Below are positions 29,561 to 36,594 of a stretch of DNA of 46,529 nucleotides, in pieces. Each line of letters begins with the position of its first letter. Positions within the stretch are counted from its first letter, which is position 1. The notes beneath the pieces were generated by a model. It saw only the letters and a list, made by a program, of their open reading frames with translations, did no database searches and was not told the origin of the DNA. The DNA comes from Candidatus Saccharimonadota bacterium. GTDB taxonomy: Bacteria > Patescibacteriota > Saccharimonadia > Saccharimonadales > UBA10212. The stretch spans positions 1 to 46,529 of the forward strand of contig JACOWW010000004.1 of NCBI GenBank assembly GCA_016176605.1. Direction: 5' to 3'. The position numbers and the translations under genes are program-made.

Positions 29561-31084
29561 ATGCACGAAACCAACCAGAAAATTGGCCGTTTAATTTACC
29601 AGGTGCGCCAGGAAAGGGGCCTCACCCAGACCGCTTTTGCCAAAAAACTTGGCACTAGCCAATCGGCTGTCAACCGCATTGAACACGGTAGACAAAACCT
29701 AAGTCTGGACACATTGGGCCGAATCAGCGACGTTTTGCATCGGCCAATAGTGACGCTAGGCAGCGAAGGTGTAAACCTTCGGGTAGAAGGCGGTCATGAA
29801 CTTAAAGGCGAAATCACACTCAAAACCAGTAAGAACGCAGCGGTGGCAATTATTTGTGCCAGTCTACTCAACAAAGGCACCACCCGGCTTAAAAATATTC
29901 CGCGGATCGAGGAAGTCAACCGCATTATTGAAGTTTTGGTCAGTATTGGCGCGTCCATCCGTTGGACTAGCGAGAGCGATCTGGAAATTAAAGTTCCGAC
30001 TAAGCTTGATTTAGAAAATATCGACAAACAGGCAGCCCGTAAAACGCGAATCGTTATTTTGTTAGCCGGCGCACTGATGCATGATTACAGCGAATTTAAA
30101 ATCCCTTACGCCGGCGGCTGCGAAATTGGTAAGCGCACGATACTGCCTCATATCTATGCTCTCGAGGAGTTTGGTACACACATTGAAGCCCACAAGGGCA
30201 ACTACCATATTAGTGTCCGGCGGCAACTGCCGCACCGGCCAGTAGTGCTTTATGAATCAGGCGATACAACCACCGAAAATACTATTTTGGCCGCCACACG
30301 TATGGATGGCGAAACGGTCATCAAGATGGCCAGTGCCAATTATGCAATCCAGGATCTTTGTTTCTTCCTGCAAAAATTGGGCGTTAAAATTGAGGGTATT
30401 GGTACAACAACGCTGCGTATTAAAGGTGTAAAAAATATCCGTAAAAATATCACCTATTCACCTAGCGAGGATCCGGTCGAAGCTATGACTTTCATGGCCG
30501 CAGCCGTCACGACTAACTCGTCTATTACTATCAAACGGGCGCCAATTGAGTTTCTGGAACTGGAACTTTTGAAACTGGAAAAAATGGGGCTTAAGTTTAG
30601 CTTATCCGATATTTATAAGGCCGAAAATGGTTTCACCGACCTGGTAGATATTAAGATTTATAAACATAACGGTAATTTGGTGGCACCGGAAGATAAGATT
30701 TATGGCCGGCCTTACCCGGGATTAAATATCGACCACGTGCCATATTTTGTGCCAATAGTGGCCAGCGCCAAAGGCCGCAGTCTAATCCACGACTGGGTTT
30801 ATGAAAATCGAGCCTTAATGTATACGGACATGACAAAAATTGGCGTAGACCTAGAATTAGCCGACCCGCACCGCGTATTTATAAATGGACCCACCAATTG
30901 GCGGGCGGCCGACATTGTGGCGCCGAGTGGGCTGCGGCCAGCGGCGATTATATTAATTGGCATGTTAGCTGCACCTGGTGTTTCTGTGCTGCGCAATGTT
31001 TATACCATCAACCGCGGCTACGAGGAATTAGCCGCTCGACTTAATGACCTCGGCGCTCATATCTCCATCATGCACGAGCTATAA
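29561..31084 (+). CDS. murA: UDP-N-acetylglucosamine 1-carboxyvinyltransferase fused to an N-terminal XRE DNA-binding domain
   Basis: MurA transfers enolpyruvate from PEP to UDP-GlcNAc, the first committed step of peptidoglycan synthesis. The 507-aa product starts with about 64 residues of an XRE helix-turn-helix (IGRLIYQVRQERGLTQTAFAKKLGTSQSAVNRIEHGRQNLSLDTLGRI), then a full EPSP-synthase-like MurA. Visible MurA residues are KTSKNAAVAI (Lys91/Asn92), AGGCEIGKR (Cys187, the fosfomycin-target Cys), ESGDTTTENTILAA, PSEDPVEAMTF, YPGLNIDHVPYFVP and NRGYEELAARLNDLGA. Ordinary MurA is about 420 aa with no HTH. A palindrome overlaps its promoter, so autoregulation by the enzyme is plausible. A small palindrome (29764-29781) encodes the domain junction. 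Confidence 0.93.
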   Translation: MHETNQKIGRLIYQVRQERGLTQTAFAKKLGTSQSAVNRIEHGRQNLSLDTLGRISDVLHRPIVTLGSEGVNLRVEGGHELKGEITLKTSKNAAVAIICASLLNKGTTRLKNIPRIEEVNRIIEVLVSIGASIRWTSESDLEIKVPTKLDLENIDKQAARKTRIVILLAGALMHDYSEFKIPYAGGCEIGKRTILPHIYALEEFGTHIEAHKGNYHISVRRQLPHRPVVLYESGDTTTENTILAATRMDGETVIKMASANYAIQDLCFFLQKLGVKIEGIGTTTLRIKGVKNIRKNITYSPSEDPVEAMTFMAAAVTTNSSITIKRAPIEFLELELLKLEKMGLKFSLSDIYKAENGFTDLVDIKIYKHNGNLVAPEDKIYGRPYPGLNIDHVPYFVPIVASAKGRSLIHDWVYENRALMYTDMTKIGVDLELADPHRVFINGPTNWRAADIVAPSGLRPAAIILIGMLAAPGVSVLRNVYTINRGYEELAARLNDLGAHISIMHEL

Positions 31085-31107
31085 ATACTTAACAAGTCAA
31101 GTGTTTT

Positions 31108-31280
31108 TGGTGCCCCGGGCAGGGTGAACGCACATCTGCGCTCGTATTTTTGCGGGCAGGATTCGAGTTATTATTGTCTGGCCAAATTTCAGTTTGGCCT
31201 TCGCTCTAACAGAGCTCCAAAGGAAAACTCAAACAGCCACTGGCTGTTCTCGCCTATCGGTTCTCATCCTGCCCTAGAAA
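31108..31280 (-). repeat. tRNA-3'-end-associated structured element, copy 2
   Basis: TGGTGCCCCGGGCAGG (31108-31123) repeats the 3' end of tRNA-Arg(TCT) (31325-31340) with one mismatch, 217 bp downstream on the same strand. Between them are hairpins GGCCAAA/TTTGGCC, GCTCT/AGAGC and AACAGCC-ACT-GGCTGTT and another T-arm-like GGGCAGGATTCGAG. Parts and order match copy 1 at 9460-9590. Confidence 0.55.
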
Positions 31281-31324
31281 TAAAAGTGATGGCAAGACAA
31301 TCATAATGATTATCATGCCATCGC

Positions 31325-31400
31325 TGGTACCCCGGGCAGGATTCGAACCTGCGGCCTTGAGCTTAGAAGTCTCCTGCTCTATCCACTGAGCTACCGGGGC
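31325..31400 (-). tRNA. tRNA-Arg(TCT)
   Basis: Acceptor GCCCCGG/CCGGGGT, D-stem GCTC/GAGC, anticodon loop CTTCTAA (anticodon TCT), T-arm GCAGG-TTCGAAT-CCTGC and encoded CCA. The anticodon stem GGAGA/GCTCA has only three Watson-Crick pairs, weaker than normal. Confidence 0.9.
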
Positions 31401-31402
31401 GC

Positions 31403-31526
31403 AAGCCCGCTTACAAGCGGGCAATTATCAATTTACAATTCACAATTTTCAATGATTTATCAATGATCAATGAAAAATCAATGATAAAGGAAAAATGTGA
31501 AATGTCAAATGCTCGCCTAGGCGAGC
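31403..31526 (-). repeat. inter-tRNA spacer cassette between tRNA-Gly and tRNA-Arg(TCT)
   Basis: Downstream of tRNA-Gly: perfect palindrome GCTCGCCTAGGCGAGC (31511-31526), an AT-rich CAATGATCAATG tract, then GCCCGCTTACAAGCGGGC before the next tRNA. It matches 23137-23267 in plan and partly in sequence. Confidence 0.6.
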
Positions 31527-31527
31527 A

Positions 31528-31602
31528 TGGTGCGGGTGGAGGGAGTCGAACCCTCGTATCCAGGTTGGAAACCTGAAGTAATAGCCGTTATACCACACCC
31601 GC
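31528..31602 (-). tRNA. tRNA-Gly(TCC)
   Basis: Acceptor GCGGGTG/CACCCGC, anticodon stem TCAGG/CCTGG with loop TTTCCAA (anticodon TCC), T-loop TTCGACT and encoded CCA. A REP-like palindrome (31599-31622) overlaps the first bases. Confidence 0.95.
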
Positions 31603-31622
31603 CTACGCTAAAGCTACGGCGG
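31599..31622. repeat. REP-like palindrome at the tRNA-Gly 5' end
   Basis: CCGCCTACGC-TAAA-GCTACGGCGG, the same type as the one inside uvrD. Confidence 0.65.
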
Positions 31623-31736
31623 ACAAGCCCGCTAACTCCTTAACTATAACAAATTTACAGATTAAATAGCATAGGTAATTTTACATTGTTCTATTGTTTA
31701 TAATTTTTTGATAATTAGCTAGAATGATAAGTAAGT

Positions 31737-31910
31737 ATGGGTCCTCCCTTGGCTGAAGGTGGTAAATCAATAGCGGTATTGACTACAGATCAAGAGAAAG
31801 TAATTATACCCGACATCCCTCTTGATCCTAATAGACCAGGTCAACTCCTCCTTTGGAAAGCCATTGAGGTAGTTCCCGTAACAGAAGGGCCGATTGTTTC
31901 GGAGAGATAA
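31737..31910 (+). CDS. possible 57-aa protein, function unknown
   Basis: An ATG-to-TAA frame encodes a peptide beginning MGPPLAEGGKSIAVLTTDQEK and containing IIPDIPLDPNRPGQLLLWKAIEVVPVTEG. Codon use is protein-like and the spacer otherwise holds nothing. TAGAAT (31721-31726) lies about 10 nt upstream. I do not recognise it; it has no signal peptide or membrane helix. The 31623-31736 stretch before it is AT-rich with no other feature. Confidence 0.4.
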   Translation: MGPPLAEGGKSIAVLTTDQEKVIIPDIPLDPNRPGQLLLWKAIEVVPVTEGPIVSER

Positions 31911-31965
31911 TTTTTCTACTTTAGTAGTTTAAACTGTTTGTTAATGCTATAATCACCCCCGTTAA

Positions 31966-32043
31966 GGCGAATGTAGCTCAGTTGGTTAGAGCGTCTGCCT
32001 GTGGCGCAGAAAGTCGTGGGTTCGAATCCCATCATTCGCCCCA
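31966..32043 (+). tRNA. tRNA-His(GTG)
   Basis: An eight-base-pair acceptor GGCGAATG/CATTCGCC includes the encoded G-1:C73 pair typical of tRNA-His; anticodon stem TCTGC/GCAGA with loop CTGTGGC (anticodon GTG), encoded CCA. TATAAT at 31948-31953 is a likely -10. Confidence 0.97.
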
Positions 32044-32058
32044 TTTTTTGTTAGCTGT

Positions 32059-32712
32059 TCACGCTATGGATTGGGCTAAGTTAAGGGTTAAGACTACCCC
32101 GACAGGCACGGCTACGTTGTCCAAGCCAATAACCGCCAAGTTCTCTACCGCAGCTAAAAGCGGCGGTAGAGCGGCTAACAAAATCACGTAGCGGTTGAAC
32201 GGGATTATTTCGTGAGTAAACAGTAGCCCAGTGCCCAAAATAATAAGTGAAACGTAGCTAAAAGTCATAGTGCCAATTACAGTCTTTAGCTGATGAAAAA
32301 CTTTGTAAGAATATCTTTTGCCATAAGCCGTGCCAACTATAGCCGCCAAACCATCGGCCAATGCCATATTAAGAACCGCAACGGCGAAAAAGACTTTGTT
32401 ATTTGTTAAAAGCGCGGTGGCTAAAACCCCAACGGGAAATAAGATTCCACCGTATGTACTGCGCGCTACATCGCCGCTCATATGTATGGTTTTTACTCTC
32501 TGATTAATTAGCACCACGATAAGCATTGCTAAACTAATGAGTTCAATACTGCGCCAGCTAATTAGCCACGGCCAAAAAGCAATAAATGCACCGGCGCTGA
32601 TATGGACGAATTTGCGTAAGTATTCACCGCGAAGGATTTTTTGTTTATACAGAATTTCTTCGGCAACCAAAATAGCAAAAATTCCACTTAGGCAGATAAT
32701 AAGCGGGAGCAT
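32059..32712 (-). CDS. CTP-dependent polyprenol/dolichol/phytol kinase-like membrane protein
   Basis: The 217-aa product has about six or seven membrane helices and shows the pattern of the SEC59/VTE5/DGK1 family: LRKFVHISAGAF near the N-terminus, ARSTYGGILFPVGV, ALADGLAAIVGTAYGKR and ENLAVIGLDNVAVPV near the end. Family members phosphorylate lipid alcohols with CTP. In this organism the product could be a polyprenyl or isoprenoid phosphate used as a lipid carrier or membrane precursor, which is inference. The gene lies between tRNA-His and tRNA-Pro(CGG), converging with the former. Confidence 0.8.
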   Translation of the reverse strand: MLPLIICLSGIFAILVAEEILYKQKILRGEYLRKFVHISAGAFIAFWPWLISWRSIELISLAMLIVVLINQRVKTIHMSGDVARSTYGGILFPVGVLATALLTNNKVFFAVAVLNMALADGLAAIVGTAYGKRYSYKVFHQLKTVIGTMTFSYVSLIILGTGLLFTHEIIPFNRYVILLAALPPLLAAVENLAVIGLDNVAVPVGVVLTLNLAQSIA

Positions 32713-32778
32713 TATAAAACCAATTGTACCCCAAATTGGTTTACCATGAGCGAGTCCGCTTTAGGCGGACGAGTCGAA

Positions 32779-32855
32779 TGGTCGGGGTGGCGGGATTTGA
32801 ACCCACGACCTCACCGTCCCGAACGGTGCGCGCTACCAGGCTGCGCCACACCCCG
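32779..32855 (-). tRNA. tRNA-Pro(CGG)
   Basis: Acceptor CGGGGTG/CACCCCG, anticodon stem CACCG/CGGTG with loop TTCGGGA (anticodon CGG), T-loop TTCAAAT and encoded CCA. Confidence 0.96.
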
Positions 32856-32861
32856 TAACCA

Positions 32862-32965
32862 ACTTTGAAGGACAACCTACGGTTTTCCTTCAACACTGCT
32901 ACCGGAATAAATCCGGTTTCGCTTGAAGCGAATCGCAGCTACTACCTTTCCCTTGTAAAAAGGGA
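32862..32965 (-). ncRNA. structured element upstream of tRNA-Pro(CGG), copy 1
   Basis: Minus-strand hairpins in order: TTCGCTT-CA-AGCGAA, CCGG-ATTTATT-CCGG and TTGAAGGA...TCCTTCAA, ending 7 bases before the tRNA. Copy 2 at 35047-35150 keeps the order, the ATTTATT loop and TTGAAGGAAAACC, but the second stem is TTTGG/CCAAA. Change on both sides of a stem supports a conserved RNA fold. Confidence 0.6.
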
Positions 32966-33027
32966 TTAGAACATGGGAATTATAGCAACGGTTTGCTGTT
33001 TTGGATATGAGCTGATATAAACCAAGC

Positions 33028-33873
33028 ATGTCGGCGGGCACATTCTTTAAACACATAAGACAGTCTTTCAGTGGCGCCTGGATGGTTGTTAGACGAAGCT
33101 TCAAAAGCTTAAAATCGCACCCCCAGATGCTAATTTATCCTTATAGCGCCATTATTTTTATACTCTTAACCTCGCCAATTGTCGGCCGGTTTGTATTTTC
33201 CGTGTGGCGCCGGGTCCAGCAGCCAGAGGTCATAGACCAAGTAGCCAAGGCTGCGCCGAACGAACTGCTGGTGCAGCTAGGTTTAGTCACTTTTTCGGTT
33301 TTTTACACTTTTTTTGTGACGTCTTACTTTACCTGTATGATTTCCGCCGCTACCTTGGCCCAGCTGGAAGGAAAGCCAACTTCCCTGTTTTATGGCCTGA
33401 GGGTTGTAGCCAGAAGGTTTTTTCGAGTTAGTAAATTCGCCCTTTTGACGATTTTCTTCTTGCCGATGGGGATTATCGCCCAGCGCCGGAAATTGACTGG
33501 TCCAAGGGGTATATTTGAGGTTATCAGCAGCTCTTTTTCACTAAGTTTGTCCCAGCTGGCACCAGCCATTGTGACAGGCCAAAAAGGCGTCTATGAAACA
33601 CTCAGGCATTCGGTTGATACGCTTGGCCAACTTTGGAAGGAAAGTTTGGTGATCCGGCTTGGCACTTTCTTGGCTATTTTGTTGTTAGGATCAGTAAGTT
33701 TCCTGCCAAAACTTATAGAAAGCTGGTGGTTTGATGGACGGACTGCCCATGCCATCGGTTGGATTGTGACCGTTCTTCTAGGTGCCAGCAGCTACGTGCT
33801 ACTTAAGGTTATTAGCACTGTTTTCACGACTAGCCTTTACTTCGAAGCTAAAAACCCCAACACCAAAACTTGA
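33028..33873 (+). CDS. DUF6159-like integral membrane protein
   Basis: The 281-aa product has a pattern of N-terminal SGAWMVVRRSFKSLKSHPQMLIYPYSAIIFILL, then FTCMISAATLAQLEGKPTSLFYGLRVVARRFFRV and three further membrane regions. This matches my recollection of DUF6159, an uncharacterised family of 5-6 TM proteins; function is unknown. TATAAA lies 6 nt before the ATG, suggesting a leaderless mRNA. The last codons (KNPNTKT) and the stop are formed by palindromic copy D. Confidence 0.75.
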   Translation: MSAGTFFKHIRQSFSGAWMVVRRSFKSLKSHPQMLIYPYSAIIFILLTSPIVGRFVFSVWRRVQQPEVIDQVAKAAPNELLVQLGLVTFSVFYTFFVTSYFTCMISAATLAQLEGKPTSLFYGLRVVARRFFRVSKFALLTIFFLPMGIIAQRRKLTGPRGIFEVISSSFSLSLSQLAPAIVTGQKGVYETLRHSVDTLGQLWKESLVIRLGTFLAILLLGSVSFLPKLIESWWFDGRTAHAIGWIVTVLLGASSYVLLKVISTVFTTSLYFEAKNPNTKT

Positions 33874-33936
33874 TGCTTCATAATCCCGACATATCGTCGG
33901 GGACTACTTGAGCTCAGGTTTTGGTGCGGGGCCAAG
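33855..33936 (+). repeat. 75-bp palindromic repeat, copy D
   Basis: CACCAAAACTTGATGCTTCA and CTCAGGTTTTGGTGCGGGG flank CCCGAC/GTCGGG. It supplies the C-terminal codons and stop of the preceding gene. A further GTACCAGATGGTACC palindrome follows. Confidence 0.8.
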
Positions 33937-33996
33937 TACCAGATGGTACCTGGCGGGGCAGGTAAAAAATAAAACAGAAGGAGTTTTCTTACTTTT

Positions 33997-34956
33997 CTAA
34001 ATCAACTCAGTTAAGGCAATAGATCTCAGAGCCGTCAGCGTTTCCGGCTCGGTTCTTAAATGACCAGCTCGAACTATTTGCAGATTCAATTTTTCTCCGT
34101 ATGCACTTGCCAAATCAATTGCCGAAACCGGCGGCGTACACATGTCAAATCGGCCTTGAATAACATAGCATGGGATGTGATTAATCTTTCGGATATTTTT
34201 TATAATGTAATTCTCAGGCACAAAGCAACCGTTTTTAAAATAGTGGCTTTCCATTTTAGAAATCGCCAGATTGTAATCCGGATCGTCAAATACTTCTCTT
34301 TCTGTCGCTGACAGATCGTAACTAAGCGATATAGTGCTGGATTCCCACAGGTTCCATTCGGCTGCGTATTTTAAGGCTGTCTTTTTATCTTTAGACTGAA
34401 TCTTAGCAGCATAAAAATCTATAACTTTTTTGCTGCTAGTCCGTTTCCTTGGCGGCACTAAACTAATAAATCTTGTCCAAGCTTCAGGAAAAGTGTGTTT
34501 CGGTACTCCTTGATAAAGATAATCAATCTCCGACTGTCGCAATAAAAAGATTCCCCACATCATCATCTTTTCTACGCGACGGGGGTAAGCAATTGCATAA
34601 AGCATTGTTAACGTAGAGCCCCAAGAGCCGCCAGAAATATAAGCCTTATCTATCCCTAAGTGCTCGCGCAATTTCTCAATGTCTGAAATTAAATGTTGAG
34701 TTGTATTATCGCTGATATCTGCGAAGGGTTTACTTTTCCCACAGCCTCGCTGGTCATGAAAGATCACGCGATGCTTGTTAGGGTTGTACAAAAGCTTATG
34801 TTTTTCATTAAAGCCAGCCCCCGGGCCGCCGTGCAGATGTAGTATGGGAAATCCTCTAGGATTTCCCCAATCTTCCCAATAGATTTCATGACCATCGCCC
34901 ACACTAAGATGGCCATTCTTTCTAACATAGGGGTCAATTGTCTTAGCTTTTGCCAT
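33997..34956 (-). CDS. pip: proline iminopeptidase (alpha/beta hydrolase)
   Basis: Releases N-terminal proline from peptides. The 319-aa product shows HLHGGPGAG (oxyanion loop), HDQRGCGKSKP, the nucleophile elbow GGSWGSTL, the Asp in GRFDMCTP and the His in RAGHLRTEPE, i.e. a full triad. The start at 34956 has an AGGAG site whose first base is the last base of the CCA of tRNA-Pro(TGG), so pip is evidently cotranscribed with that tRNA and freed by 3' processing. A 10-bp palindrome (34846-34867) encodes NPRGFPI just before HGGPG. Confidence 0.92.
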   Translation of the reverse strand: MAKAKTIDPYVRKNGHLSVGDGHEIYWEDWGNPRGFPILHLHGGPGAGFNEKHKLLYNPNKHRVIFHDQRGCGKSKPFADISDNTTQHLISDIEKLREHLGIDKAYISGGSWGSTLTMLYAIAYPRRVEKMMMWGIFLLRQSEIDYLYQGVPKHTFPEAWTRFISLVPPRKRTSSKKVIDFYAAKIQSKDKKTALKYAAEWNLWESSTISLSYDLSATEREVFDDPDYNLAISKMESHYFKNGCFVPENYIIKNIRKINHIPCYVIQGRFDMCTPPVSAIDLASAYGEKLNLQIVRAGHLRTEPETLTALRSIALTELI

Positions 34957-34964
34957 ATTTCTCC

Positions 34965-35043
34965 TGGTCGGGGATGCCGGATTCGAACCGGCGACCTCGC
35001 GCTCCCAAAGCGCGCGCGCTAATCCAGACTGCGCCAATCCCCG
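34965..35043 (-). tRNA. tRNA-Pro(TGG)
   Basis: Acceptor CGGGGAT/ATCCCCG, anticodon stem CGCGC/GCGCG with loop TTTGGGA (anticodon TGG), T-arm GCCGG-TTCGAAT-CCGGC and encoded CCA. The CCA abuts the pip ribosome-binding site. Confidence 0.96.
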
Positions 35044-35046
35044 TCC

Positions 35047-35150
35047 AACAATTTGAAAGACAAGCTGTGGTTTTCCTTCAACGCCGCTTTTGGAATAAAT
35101 CCAAATCCACCTAAGGCGAACCACGGTTACTACTTTTCACTTAAAACCTA
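35047..35150 (-). ncRNA. structured element upstream of tRNA-Pro(TGG), copy 2
   Basis: Minus-strand hairpins TTCGCC-TTA-GGTGGA, TTTGG-ATTTATT-CCAAA and TTGAAGGA...TCTTTCAA, followed within 5 bases by the tRNA. It is homologous to 32862-32965 with compensatory stem changes. Confidence 0.6.
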
Positions 35151-35181
35151 AAGAACAGAGGTATTATAACAGGAAAACACC

Positions 35182-35844
35182 TTAAGTTTGGAGTTCTTTC
35201 CAAAGAATGGGCTTTATTTTTTCGGCTAGCCAGGCATGACCGGCGCTGTTGGGGTGAAGGCCGTCACTGTAAATAAAAAAGCGGACCCAGCTTTCTTGAA
35301 TCGCCTGTTCGAACAGCGGCAATGTTTGGGCTCCATTTTGGGCCGCTACCCCCATAAAAACTTTTTCAAATTCCTTTATACGATTATTAACAAAATAAGC
35401 GGCCGGTGCGGCAGTAGAACCAGAAAATGGAGAAGTTTTGGTTTCGTCAACCGGCGTAAAACCATAGGCTATTACCGAAGCGCCGGCTTCCGAAAAGACA
35501 GCCAAGATTTTTTCAATATTTTGCTTATACGTGACAATGTCTACTAAATGCGACCCTTGCCCGTCAGTATTTTTTGAATCGTTGACACCAACTGAGAGTA
35601 ATACAATTAGCTTGCGGCCGCTTTTGGCTCTAGCCGACAATTCATTTTGAGCATGTTTAAGCAACATGGCTGAAGTCGCACCCGAAACCCCTAGATTGTA
35701 TATCTCGTGTCCCACACCTTCGGCAGGTCCGCTGGGCGCATAAGCCTGTTTATGCAACTCTGCCTTTATTATGTCTGGTGCGCCGCCGACCTCACCGCCA
35801 ACGCCATAAACCACACTCGCCCCAAAAAACAAAATCTGCGCCAT
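35182..35844 (-). CDS. SGNH/GDSL-family hydrolase
   Basis: The 220-aa esterase-like product has all four SGNH blocks: GASVVYG (nucleophile Ser), LGVSGATS (Gly), SVGVNDS (Asn) and the C-terminal SDGLHPNSAGH (Asp/His). No signal peptide is seen, so it is probably cytoplasmic. Its substrate (acyl ester, lysophospholipid or sugar acetyl group) cannot be inferred. It starts 4 bases after the histidine-phosphatase gene ends, so the two form a unit. Confidence 0.88.
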   Translation of the reverse strand: MAQILFFGASVVYGVGGEVGGAPDIIKAELHKQAYAPSGPAEGVGHEIYNLGVSGATSAMLLKHAQNELSARAKSGRKLIVLLSVGVNDSKNTDGQGSHLVDIVTYKQNIEKILAVFSEAGASVIAYGFTPVDETKTSPFSGSTAAPAAYFVNNRIKEFEKVFMGVAAQNGAQTLPLFEQAIQESWVRFFIYSDGLHPNSAGHAWLAEKIKPILWKELQT

Positions 35845-35848
35845 AGCT

Positions 35849-36382
35849 TTATTCTAACTCATATTCCCAACCAGGCTGCCAGACAAATTTTTGAACGACA
35901 GCCTCATCGAGTGGCATTTCATTTATCCAGTGATCGAGAGCGTAGTGCGTGGCACGGTGACCGATTAGTAAGACTTTTCTACCTTGCCATTTTTGTGACA
36001 GATCGCCTAAAAAGCTCCACATTCTTTCTGCGGTTTGCTCGTAGCTTTCCCCACTCGGGAAGGGTTCAGTAATTCTTCTAGGACGTTCGACTTCAATAAA
36101 ACTGCTCGGCTTTCCAGTAAAATCACCATAGTTGCATTCGCGCAGTCGCCAATCCATAAATATTTTTAAAGGGTTATCGTCAAATGCTATAGTTGCTGTC
36201 TTATAAGCCCGCTGAAGGTCGGAACAAAAAACAGCATCAAAGTCATCTAATTTCCGCCGTTCACCTAGTTCTTTGGCCTGCTGAATTCCAAGCTCTGAAA
36301 GTTCTACATCATTCCAGCCAGATGCTCTTTTCGCCTCATTATCAACCGTTGTGGCATGTGGCTCAAAAACAATCTTGATCAT
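35849..36382 (-). CDS. histidine phosphatase superfamily protein with altered RHG motif
   Basis: The 177-aa product has the phosphoglycerate-mutase-like order: catalytic His near the N-terminus, SELGIQQAKELGERR, VFCSDLQRAYKTA, RECNYGDFTGK, FPSGESYEQTAERM and LLIGHRATHYAL. The usual RHG is replaced by EPHATT, so the His is kept but the Arg before it is Pro. A subfamily with this sequence exists to my recollection; activity is therefore likely but the substrate is unknown. A large palindromic element separates it from rny upstream. Confidence 0.85.
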   Translation of the reverse strand: MIKIVFEPHATTVDNEAKRASGWNDVELSELGIQQAKELGERRKLDDFDAVFCSDLQRAYKTATIAFDDNPLKIFMDWRLRECNYGDFTGKPSSFIEVERPRRITEPFPSGESYEQTAERMWSFLGDLSQKWQGRKVLLIGHRATHYALDHWINEMPLDEAVVQKFVWQPGWEYELE

Positions 36383-36412
36383 ATAATTATTATTTCATTA
36401 TTTTTTACTTAT

Positions 36413-36594
36413 CGCCAACAAGTAGCTACGCGTTTGGATGAAGCGCAAGGCGCAGGCGAGAAACGGACTGAGGCGTATATGCAATACGCTGAAGGAGTAT
36501 CGCAGCCTGCAACGCTGCGATTCGCCAAAAGCGCCGGCGCGATGCTACCGGCTCCGCCGGTGGGCAGGCCGGCGCGGCGCGTAGCTACTTGGCG
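36413..36594 (+). repeat. large palindromic element (182 bp) at the end of rny
   Basis: Arms CGCCAACAAGTAGCTACGCG (36413-36432) and CGCGTAGCTACTTGGCG (36578-36594) pair apart from a 3-nt insertion. The core matches the uvrD insertion: ACTGAGGCGTATATGCAA, hairpin GCGTAT/ATACGC, CTGAAGGAG and CGCAGCC. The right arm contains the rny stop codon and its last codons. Confidence 0.8.

Noticed and set aside
31108-31324. tmRNA, suggested by CCA-like end and T-arm-like pieces
   Set aside because: No alanine-type acceptor stem pairing across the segment and no tag-peptide frame could be identified.
32877-33104. Minus-strand open frame overlapping the tRNA-Pro(CGG) leader
   Set aside because: It covers a structured non-coding element and overlaps the start of the DUF6159-like gene. 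Similarity to the sequence before the other tRNA-Pro is explained by the conserved RNA element.
34957-35124. Longer N-terminus for the proline iminopeptidase
   Set aside because: The extension would be translated through tRNA-Pro(TGG) and its structured leader; the ATG at 34956 has an AGGAG site and gives the standard protein length.
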